Positions 1 through 4,241 of a stretch of 6,533 bases of DNA are shown piece by piece. The position numbers and the translations under genes are program-made. The number at the start of each line of letters is the position of its first letter. Position 1 is the stretch's first letter. Location: positions 1 to 6,533 of the forward strand of contig DJVN01000120.1 in assembly GCA_002441205.1 (NCBI GenBank), given 5' to 3'. The notes below the pieces were generated by a model, which worked only from the letters and a program-made list of their open reading frames with translations, was not told the origin of the DNA and did not search any database. This stretch comes from Syntrophaceae bacterium UBA6255. GTDB taxonomy: Bacteria; Desulfobacterota; Syntrophia; Syntrophales; Smithellaceae.

Positions 1-58
1 CTTTGAGGTTCCACCACCACCAATTATTAAGATTTAATGTTTTCATCATCGTTTTCAT
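1..58 (-). CDS. Trp-rich attenuation leader peptide (trpL-like), runs off the window
   Basis: On the minus strand an ATG at 58-56 opens a frame reading MKTMMKTLNLNNWWWWNLK up to base 2, with no stop before the window edge. Four consecutive TGG codons occupy 22-11. Such Trp runs in very short peptides are the hallmark of trp-operon attenuators, where ribosome stalling at Trp codons chooses between terminator and antiterminator hairpins. A weak Shine-Dalgarno GAG (69-67) lies 8 nt before the ATG. A good promoter at 82-110 would start transcription near base 75, giving the short 5' leader expected of such genes. The downstream hairpins and the controlled genes lie outside the window, so the link to tryptophan biosynthesis, rather than a Trp transporter or Trp-tRNA synthetase, is inferred. 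In-frame ATGs at 49 and 46 are alternative starts. Confidence 0.6.
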   Translation of the reverse strand, partial: MKTMMKTLNLNNWWWWNLK

Positions 59-81
59 AAATTGCACTCAAATTTGACGTC

Positions 82-110
82 CATATAGCAACAAGATATC
101 TTTCTGTCAA
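82..110 (-). promoter_or_regulatory. Sigma70-type promoter for the Trp-rich leader
   Basis: On the minus strand a perfect -35 TTGACA (110-105) is separated by 17 nt from a -10 TATATG (87-82; 4 of 6 consensus). The predicted start is near base 75, about 17 nt before the leader-peptide ATG at 58. No operator could be identified. Repeat copy 1 begins 12 bp upstream of the -35. Confidence 0.55.
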
Positions 111-121
111 TATATTTTTAA

Positions 122-177
122 TGAGACTCGTCAAGACCGAGCGAAGCGAAGGTCGAGGCGTTAGTCGAATTATCCCA
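122..177. repeat. 56-bp palindromic repeat, copy 1 (GACT/AGTC ends, GCGAAGC core)
   Basis: This element aligns without gaps to 3931-3986. Shared parts are TGAGACTC at the left end, AGCG-N-AGCG in the middle, and AGTCGAA plus ATCCCA at the right. It folds as GACT (125-128) with AGTC (163-166), a 2-nt bulge (161-162), a variable stem, and a tip GCGAAGC (141-147). The stem pairs 129-132 with 157-160 and 135-138 with 151-154, with two mismatches between the blocks. GC-GNA-GC sequences are known to form exceptionally stable DNA mini-hairpins. The variable-arm sequence differs completely from copy 2, yet pairing is kept. It resembles a REP-like or other structure-selected mobile palindrome; the family is not recognised. 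Confidence 0.6.
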
Positions 178-197
178 GGAACGAAGTGACGTGGGAT
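172..197. repeat. Inverted repeat ATCCCA/TGGGAT
   Basis: ATCCCA (172-177) is the perfect reverse complement of TGGGAT (192-197), with a 14-nt spacer containing ACGAAGT (181-187), another possible GNA-loop mini-hairpin. It overlaps the right end of repeat copy 1. The second copy at 3931-3986 has ATCCCA but no partner downstream, so this arm may be a local addition. No T-tract follows. Confidence 0.35.
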
Positions 198-268
198 TTG
201 ACACTCGCTGATAGTGAGCCAAGCTGAAGACGAACGAAGGCGGAGAGGAGAGAGATTTGAGACTCGCT
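195..268. repeat. Imperfect direct repeats GATTTGA(C/G)ACTCGCT with small hairpin
   Basis: GATTTGA(C/G)ACTCGCT occurs at 195-209 and 254-268 with one difference, 59 bp apart; a related TGAGACTCG begins repeat copy 1. Next to the first copy, CTCGCT (204-209) pairs with AGTGAG (213-218) across GAT with one G-T pair. The DNA between them (219-253) is purine-rich and non-coding in appearance. The whole 122-268 stretch therefore looks like a cluster of related or degenerated repeat units, not unique sequence. Confidence 0.4.
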
Positions 269-285
269 AAAATCTATTGCTTGAA

Positions 286-480
286 TCAAAAAGGCAGCGA
301 AACCTGTATCAAAGAGGCATAGCAGCGGCGGCAATGCTTTTGTTGCAGGGAACGGGCACGGCAGGCATCAAGATCAATAAAATATCCGTATTTATCGCAC
401 CAGACGTTTTCTCTGTGTGTTTTGTTTTTTTTATGGGGCAAATGACTTTCTGCTTGATTATTCAGAGCTATCTTCTTCAT
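286..480 (-). CDS. Small four-cysteine protein, probable zinc-finger-like hypothetical
   Basis: A 64-aa frame starts at ATG 480-478 and ends at TGA 288-286. After a polar, Lys/His-rich N-terminus, the C-terminal half holds four cysteines spaced C-x11-C-x9-C-x2-C (C28, C40, C50, C53) around YGYFIDLDAC and HCRRCYASL, ending SLPF. Four Cys with a final CxxC suggest a structural metal site. The layout resembles short Cys-rich hypothetical proteins I associate with deltaproteobacteria, a recollection that is not verified. No Shine-Dalgarno precedes the ATG. A promoter at 487-516 would place the transcript start almost on the ATG, so it may be leaderless. The frame extends upstream to a GTG at 549, but that would cross the promoter. 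Function unknown. Confidence 0.5.
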   Translation of the reverse strand: MKKIALNNQAESHLPHKKNKTHRENVWCDKYGYFIDLDACRARSLQQKHCRRCYASLIQVSLPF

Positions 481-486
481 GGCAAA

Positions 487-516
487 AAGATATGAAACAA
501 TAGCTATAAATGTCAA
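487..516 (-). promoter_or_regulatory. Promoter for the small Cys-rich gene
   Basis: On the minus strand a perfect TTGACA (516-511) is followed after 18 nt by TATCTT (492-487; 4 of 6). The expected start is about base 480, coinciding with the ATG of the Cys-rich frame. It is arranged back to back with the plus-strand promoter at 535-562, leaving 18 bp between the two -35 boxes. Confidence 0.45.
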
Positions 517-534
517 TATAAGTTTTAATCTTTC

Positions 535-562
535 TTGACACCCGTTCACATATTTTTATTGT
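535..562 (+). promoter_or_regulatory. Promoter of the diadenylate cyclase-corA operon
   Basis: A perfect -35 TTGACA (535-540) lies 16 nt before TATTGT (557-562; 4 of 6). Transcription would start near 569, giving a leader of about 90 nt before the ATG at 659. A long stem-loop begins just after the predicted start (573-602). Confidence 0.5.
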
Positions 563-572
563 GAAACACCAA

Positions 573-602
573 ATGAACTCTAAAGCTTGCTTTGAGGTTC
601 AT
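573..602 (+). promoter_or_regulatory. Stem-loop at the 5' end of the cyclase leader
   Basis: Bases 573-585 pair with 590-602 around a CTTG loop: ATGAAC with GTTCAT, two G-T pairs flanking one C/A mismatch, then AAAG with CTTT and a closing G-C. This makes about 12 pairs in the untranslated leader, roughly 55 nt before the start codon. It has no T-run and so is not a terminator. It might protect the mRNA 5' end or be a regulatory site. Its right arm overlaps a 16-bp repeat (596-611) also found at 4064-4079. It matches no c-di-AMP or Mg2+ riboswitch that I can recognise. Confidence 0.4.
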
Positions 603-611
603 ACCCGTGAT
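596..611. repeat. 16-bp repeat GGTTCATACCCGTGAT, copy 1
   Basis: An identical 16-mer occurs at 4064-4079, 3.5 kb away and in the same orientation. An exact 16-mer pair is not expected by chance in 6.5 kb. It contains the small palindrome GGT-TCAT-ACC. At this site it lies in the leader of the cyclase gene. Confidence 0.5.
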
Positions 612-658
612 ATAAGTTTGCAACCATTTTAAACTTTTTCTTATCGGGAACGGATATT

Positions 659-2116
659 ATGGCGTTTGTGGACAACACTTTAGCGGTTATGAAGAGCATC
701 AGAGTACAGGATATTCTTGATGTAATGATCATTGCCCTAATGATCTTTGCCGTTCTGACCTGGTTTAAAACCAGAGCTTCACGTTTTGTGCTCATCGGGA
801 TATTCCTTCTGGGTGGCGTTTATGTTGCTGCCCGTTTTTTTCAACTTTATCTTACAACTATTGTTTTACAGGGATTCTTCGCCATTTCACTATTTGTCTT
901 AGTTGTCATTTTTCAGGAAGATTTGCGCGCTTTTTTTGAAAGATTGGCCGTGCTGGGCAATATCGGAAAGAAATTTTCATCGTTGTCCGGCCTGAAATCA
1001 ACGTCTGAAATCATTGCTCAAACAGCGGTGAATCTGGCTAAAAAAAAGATCGGCGCTTTGATTGTTATACAAGGAATCGATCCATTAGATAGGCATATCA
1101 ATGGTGGAACAGGTTTGGATGGAATCATCAGTGATTCTCTTTTGGAGAGTCTATTCGATCCTCATTCCATTGGTCATGACGGTGCGGTCATCATAAACGG
1201 CAACAGGGTTACCAAGTTTGGCTGTCATTTGCCGCTTTCTGTGAACACTGCAAAATACGGTAACATCGGATTGCGCCATACCGCTGCGCTGGGTCTTGCC
1301 GAAAGATCCGATGCAATGTGTATTGTCGTTTCGGAAGAACGGGGAACAATATCTCTGGCTTATCTGGACAATCTTACCGTGATTCAAAATGCCGCTGCAC
1401 TGCATGAAACGCTGGAACAGTTTTTTATTCGCAACAATCCGGGGAAAAATTCTCATCCCGCATTAAATTGGCTCAAAGAAAACACGCTGGAAAAAATTAT
1501 TGCGATTGTGATGGCCTGTTTTTTATGGATTGCTTTTGGATATCAGAGAGACATTGTGCGTCGGGAACTCATCGTTCCCATTGAATATAAAAATATTCCT
1601 AAAAACTGGCAGATTGGTGAAACACAGGTAACGGATGCTAAGATAATTCTTAAAGGGCCGGAACAGGCTTTTCGCCTTCTTGACGAGCGTTCGTTGAAAT
1701 TGTCACTCGATTTATCAGGAGTTGTTGACAGGAAACAGGATTTTTATTTGACCGCTAATATGATTAACGTTCCGTCCAGATTAACGGTTGCCGATATTAT
1801 TCCCTCAAAAATTCATATTCCTGCTTCCAAACAAATTATCTGGACTTTTCCTGTACGTATCAGCACAGAGAATGCATTGGCGCAAAATCTTTTATTGCAA
1901 AAAATGAGTGTCACGCCGTCCACAGTCCGGGTTTTAATCAGCGCGCAGGCCGATCCGGAAAAAATTAAAGTAGAAACAGAACCGGTTGATCTGCAAAAAA
2001 TATTATCCACGACGACGATTGATACGAAAATCGTGCTCCCCTTAGGCGCTTCTTTCCCGGAAGGACAATCGCCGGCTGCTCGGGTGCAGATTAAGGTGAA
2101 ACAAAAGGCTTCTTAA
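659..2116 (+). CDS. cdaA: Membrane diadenylate cyclase (CdaA-type) fused to YbbR domains
   Basis: This 485-aa protein would make c-di-AMP from two ATP at the inner membrane. Three N-terminal membrane helices (about 18-34, 41-58, 65-85) precede a DisA_N/DAC domain (about 87-250) with DGA (D174-A176), LPLS (191-194) and a VVSEERGTISL block. A fourth helix (about 279-294) leads to two YbbR-like repeats (about 301-387 and 395-480), presumably outside the membrane. In Firmicutes, CdaA and its YbbR-domain regulator CdaR are separate adjacent genes; here they are one polypeptide. The usual GTRHR motif reads GLRHT (204-208), keeping Arg-His but replacing Thr and the second Arg, and LHDGA reads GHDGA. 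Activity is thus likely but not certain. The ATG has only a weak purine-rich site (646-654); an ATG at 689 is a less likely start. corA follows after 11 bp. Confidence 0.88.
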   Translation: MAFVDNTLAVMKSIRVQDILDVMIIALMIFAVLTWFKTRASRFVLIGIFLLGGVYVAARFFQLYLTTIVLQGFFAISLFVLVVIFQEDLRAFFERLAVLGNIGKKFSSLSGLKSTSEIIAQTAVNLAKKKIGALIVIQGIDPLDRHINGGTGLDGIISDSLLESLFDPHSIGHDGAVIINGNRVTKFGCHLPLSVNTAKYGNIGLRHTAALGLAERSDAMCIVVSEERGTISLAYLDNLTVIQNAAALHETLEQFFIRNNPGKNSHPALNWLKENTLEKIIAIVMACFLWIAFGYQRDIVRRELIVPIEYKNIPKNWQIGETQVTDAKIILKGPEQAFRLLDERSLKLSLDLSGVVDRKQDFYLTANMINVPSRLTVADIIPSKIHIPASKQIIWTFPVRISTENALAQNLLLQKMSVTPSTVRVLISAQADPEKIKVETEPVDLQKILSTTTIDTKIVLPLGASFPEGQSPAARVQIKVKQKAS

Positions 2117-2127
2117 ATGAGGCAGGC

Positions 2128-3189
2128 ATGACGTCTAAATATCACAAAAGATCCAGGAAAGCCGGTCTTGCGCCCGGAAGTCTGGTGCACATCGGCAGTC
2201 CGTATGCCGAAAAATCAAAAATCACTCTCCTGCGATACAATGAAGGTTTTTTTGAAGCAAAGGACCTGGAAAATCTGAAGGATTTCCAGGCGGATAAAGA
2301 TAAAGAGACCATCACCTGGCTGAATGTCGACGGATTACAGGACATAAAATTATTCGAAGAAATCGGCAGAATTTTCGGGTTGCACCCGCTTGTTTTGGAA
2401 GATATTTTAAATACTGCTCAGCGTCCGAAAATGGAAGATTACGGAGACTATCTTTACCTCGTGGCAAGAAATTTTCACGATCAGGAAAACGGTGGTTTGC
2501 TTTCCGAGCAGATCAGTATCATTCTGGGAAAAAATTTCATTCTTTCTTTTCGGGAAAAAGAAAGCGATCTTTTCAAATCGATCCAGGAAAAAATCAGTCT
2601 AAACAAGGGCAGGATACGAAAAGAAAACACGGATTATCTTGCCCACGCCCTGTTGGATAATATTGTCGATAATTATTTTGTTATTCTCGAAAATCTGGAG
2701 GAAAAAATTGAAGCTCTCGAAGACGATCTGATCAGACAGCCCGATAGCTCATCCCTCCAGGCAATTCACATGCTCAAGCGAAAACTGATTCTTTTGGGCA
2801 AATCGCTGTGGCCCCTGCGGGAAGCTATCAGCGCCCTGGAGAGGTCGGATTCGGCGCTGATTAACAAAACAACGGTTGTGTACTTCAAGGATATCTATGA
2901 TCACACCATCGCGATCATCGATACCGTGGAGACATTCAAGGACATGCTTTCCGGTATTCTGGATGTTTATCTGGATACCGTCAGCAACCGGTTGAATGAA
3001 GTCATGAAAATTCTGACGATCATTGCGACCATTTTCATGCCTCTGACATTCATTGCCGGAATATACGGTATGAATTTCAAGTACATGCCCGAGCTGGACA
3101 TGCGCTGGGGGTATTTCGGAATTTTAGGCGTCATGCTGCTGGTCGCTTTGCTCATGGTGAGATATTTTAGAAAAAAGAACTGGTTTTAA
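2128..3189 (+). CDS. corA: CorA family magnesium/divalent cation transporter
   Basis: At 353 aa this is the normal CorA length. Residues 1 to about 240 form the cytoplasmic alpha/beta domain (the LHPLVLEDILN stretch at 85-95 is typical). Long charged helices (about 183-290) then lead into TM1 (about 293-313), which ends in the signature YGMN (GMN 314-316). The loop carries MPEL (320-323), TM2 spans about 328-346, and a basic tail ends KKNWF. CorA proteins assemble as pentameric channels that import Mg2+, or Co2+/Ni2+, down the membrane potential; substrate cannot be fixed from sequence. A GAGG at 2119-2122, overlapping the end of the cyclase gene, is the ribosome site for the ATG at 2128. An ATG at 2117 stops after four codons. 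Co-transcription with the cyclase gene is likely, and a hairpin follows the stop. Confidence 0.93.
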   Translation: MTSKYHKRSRKAGLAPGSLVHIGSPYAEKSKITLLRYNEGFFEAKDLENLKDFQADKDKETITWLNVDGLQDIKLFEEIGRIFGLHPLVLEDILNTAQRPKMEDYGDYLYLVARNFHDQENGGLLSEQISIILGKNFILSFREKESDLFKSIQEKISLNKGRIRKENTDYLAHALLDNIVDNYFVILENLEEKIEALEDDLIRQPDSSSLQAIHMLKRKLILLGKSLWPLREAISALERSDSALINKTTVVYFKDIYDHTIAIIDTVETFKDMLSGILDVYLDTVSNRLNEVMKILTIIATIFMPLTFIAGIYGMNFKYMPELDMRWGYFGILGVMLLVALLMVRYFRKKNWF

Positions 3190-3196
3190 CTTGCCA

Positions 3197-3232
3197 TTCC
3201 CCGTAGCTTGCTGCGGGGGAGATTCATTTTTG
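3197..3232 (+). terminator. Intrinsic terminator after corA
   Basis: CCCCGTAG (3199-3206) pairs with CTGCGGGG (3211-3218) around CTTG, with one T-G pair; two weaker pairs extend it to 3197 and 3220. The 3' side continues ATTCATTTTTGTT, a moderately T-rich tail. It lies 8 nt after the corA stop and just before the next promoter. Efficiency may be partial because the T-run is interrupted. Confidence 0.65.
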
Positions 3233-3260
3233 TTGCATTCAATCGTAAAATATGTAAAAT
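3233..3260 (+). promoter_or_regulatory. Promoter of the ferritin-like protein gene
   Basis: TTGCAT (3233-3238; 4 of 6) is separated by 16 nt from TAAAAT (3255-3260; 5 of 6). The start would be about 3267, leaving a leader of roughly 30 nt with a strong AGGAGG site (3285-3290). Together with the preceding terminator this makes the ferritin-like gene a separate transcription unit. No peroxide- or iron-responsive operator was recognised. Confidence 0.45.
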
Positions 3261-3298
3261 TTACCTAGAATTTATTTAAGAATCAGGAGGCATTGAAA

Positions 3299-3775
3299 AT
3301 GGGAGTTTTTTCAGCAAGCGATATCATGGAAGTCGCCATCAGAATTGAAGAAAACGGCGTTAATTTCTATAAATTTGCCGAACAAATTGCTAAAAAGGAA
3401 GACGAAAAGAAGCTTTTTGCCCAGTTGGCGCAGGCGGAAGTTGCTCATAAAAAAACGTTTGAAAAACTTTTTGCCGGAATGGAAAAATCCAATATGCCGG
3501 AGAGCTATGAGGGAGAATTCGGCGCTTACCTGCGTTCCTATGTGGATAACAATTTGATTTTTACCAAGGAAATCATGGACAAACAACTAGCTAAGGTTAC
3601 GGATACCATGTCCGCGCTGGAATTCGCCATTCAGAGGGAACTGGATTCCATTCTTTATTATCATGAAATCAAAAAACTGGTGCCGGCGGCACAGCACGAT
3701 GCGTTGGAGAAGATCATCGAAGAGGAGAGAAAACATTTTCAGTCGCTTACCAACATGAAAAAATGTCTGGCGTAA
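3299..3775 (+). CDS. Rubrerythrin-type ferritin-like diiron protein (no rubredoxin domain)
   Basis: This 158-aa, mostly helical protein fits the rubrerythrin/ferritin-like four-helix fold. Helix 1 carries IEENGVNFY (E17/E18), helix 2 EVAH (E47, H50), the third conserved helix RELDSILYYHE (E114) and the last EERKH (E143, H146). The paired Glu and ExxH motifs are the expected diiron ligands. There is no C-terminal rubredoxin module with two CxxC motifs, so it is the short form. The single Cys (156) is not a ligand candidate. Related proteins in anaerobes reduce peroxide or handle iron, but electron donor and substrate cannot be read here. The ATG at 3299 is chosen because AGGAGG (3285-3290) sits 8 nt before it; a TTG at 3293 would be only 2 nt away. 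It is transcribed alone, between its own promoter and a strong terminator. Confidence 0.85.
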   Translation: MGVFSASDIMEVAIRIEENGVNFYKFAEQIAKKEDEKKLFAQLAQAEVAHKKTFEKLFAGMEKSNMPESYEGEFGAYLRSYVDNNLIFTKEIMDKQLAKVTDTMSALEFAIQRELDSILYYHEIKKLVPAAQHDALEKIIEEERKHFQSLTNMKKCLA

Positions 3776-3803
3776 AACCATATAACTAAACAAATAATAA
3801 AAA

Positions 3804-3829
3804 AGCCGCCTTTCGAGGCGGTTTTTTTT
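3804..3829 (+). terminator. Strong intrinsic terminator after the ferritin-like gene
   Basis: CCGCCT (3806-3811) and AGGCGG (3816-3821) form a perfect stem with a TTCG loop, extended by a G-T pair and A-T pairs, followed by eight T (3822-3829). The A-run on the left (3800-3804) would give a T-tail on the opposite strand, so it could also stop transcription arriving from the ddl side. Confidence 0.9.
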
Positions 3830-3833
3830 GTGG

Positions 3834-3861
3834 TTGTTTAGTGAATACGGATTGGTATAAT
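3834..3861 (+). promoter_or_regulatory. Promoter-like pair with no gene downstream on its strand
   Basis: TTGTTT (3834-3839) lies 16 nt before a perfect TATAAT (3856-3861). A transcript would begin near 3868 and run through repeat copy 2 and the hairpins at 3995-4075, where no plus-strand coding frame starts convincingly. It could drive a small RNA or be a chance match. TTGG and CCAA flank the -10 box as a small imperfect palindrome. Confidence 0.3.
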
Positions 3862-3930
3862 ATCCCAACGCATTTACTGGAAATTATCAGTTCTGTGTAT
3901 ATTAGGGATTAACATTTGAAAGATTTATTG

Positions 3931-3986
3931 TGAGACTCAAATTTCAAAAGCGTAGCGCATTGAAATTTGTAAGTCGAACAATCCCA
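3931..3986. repeat. 56-bp palindromic repeat, copy 2 (GCGTAGC core)
   Basis: Same length and register as 122-177. GACT (3934-3937) pairs with AGTC (3972-3975), there is a 2-nt bulge (3970-3971), and then a perfect 10-bp stem CAAATTTCAA (3938-3947) with TTGAAATTTG (3960-3969). The tip is GCGTAGC (3950-3956). The stem is AT-rich, whereas the copy 1 stem is GC-rich with a different sequence. Conserved ends and core with exchanged but paired arms suggest that structure, not arm sequence, is maintained. Confidence 0.65.
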
Positions 3987-3994
3987 CACAGCGG

Positions 3995-4079
3995 AGGGTA
4001 TGATACCCTGCCCCTTTGAGCGGAATTAGCGTCCTGTTCCGACAGCTATCGGAATTGCCCTCGGGTTCATACCCGTGAT
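3995..4079. repeat. Cluster of three small hairpins with a 16-bp repeat, copy 2
   Basis: Three palindromes follow one another: AGGGTA/TACCCT (3995-4000 with 4004-4009), TTCCGA/TCGGAA (4037-4042 with 4049-4054) and CGGGT/ACCCG (4062-4066 with 4071-4075). The last overlaps GGTTCATACCCGTGAT (4064-4079), identical to 596-611. GGGTATGA (3996-4003) is also the exact complement of TCATACCC (4067-4074), so the outer hairpins could instead pair with each other. No T-tracts follow, so terminators are unlikely. This is typical repeat-type intergenic DNA. Confidence 0.45.
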
Positions 4080-4229
4080 TAAATCGAAAATCATCTGACG
4101 TTCTCTTTCAGGAAGAACATAGGCAAGGTGCTTAAAAATCAAATCGAGATACGTGTATGAATATCCGTCGAACGTTACATTTGCGGCGCAATACAGCAGA
4201 CCATGTTGTCCTTCAGGGGATGAGCTTTT
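4026..4229 (-). pseudogene. Possible decayed coding fragment downstream of ddl
   Basis: On the minus strand a frame stays open for 67 codons between a TGA (4232-4230) and a TAA (4028-4026). It has no usable ATG, GTG or TTG start with a ribosome site near its beginning. The translation looks protein-like in its middle, for example YTYLDLIFKHLAYVLPERER, then enters the hairpin and repeat region. It begins 10 nt past the ddl stop. I do not recognise the family. It could be the tail of a gene that lost its start, or chance. The rest of 4080-4241 shows only a small GCTTT-GAA-AAAGC hairpin (4236-4224) without a T-tail. Confidence 0.22.
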
Positions 4230-4241
4230 TCAAAGCCCTAT

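Noticed and set aside
198..226. TTGACA at 198-203 as a plus-strand promoter
   Set aside because: No acceptable -10 box lies 16-18 nt downstream, and the hexamer belongs to a repeat.
178..268. CRISPR-like array near the left end
   Set aside because: The repeats are short and imperfect, with unequal spacing and no regular spacers; they fit degenerated palindromic repeats.
253..275. AGATTT/AAATCT inverted repeat as terminator of the Cys-rich gene
   Set aside because: The 6-bp AT stem has an 11-nt loop and no T-run; too weak to call.
277..495. 72-codon plus-strand frame
   Set aside because: It lies opposite the Cys-rich frame, has no ribosome site and an unconvincing composition; the minus-strand frame has the Cys motif and a promoter.
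1..600. 11-bp direct repeat CTTTGAGGTTC at 1-11 and 590-600
   Set aside because: Several exact 11-mer pairs are expected by chance in a window this size, so it is not evidence for an element border.
580..795. 71-codon minus-strand frame across the cyclase start
   Set aside because: It overlaps the well-supported cyclase N-terminus and its leader hairpin; a shadow frame.
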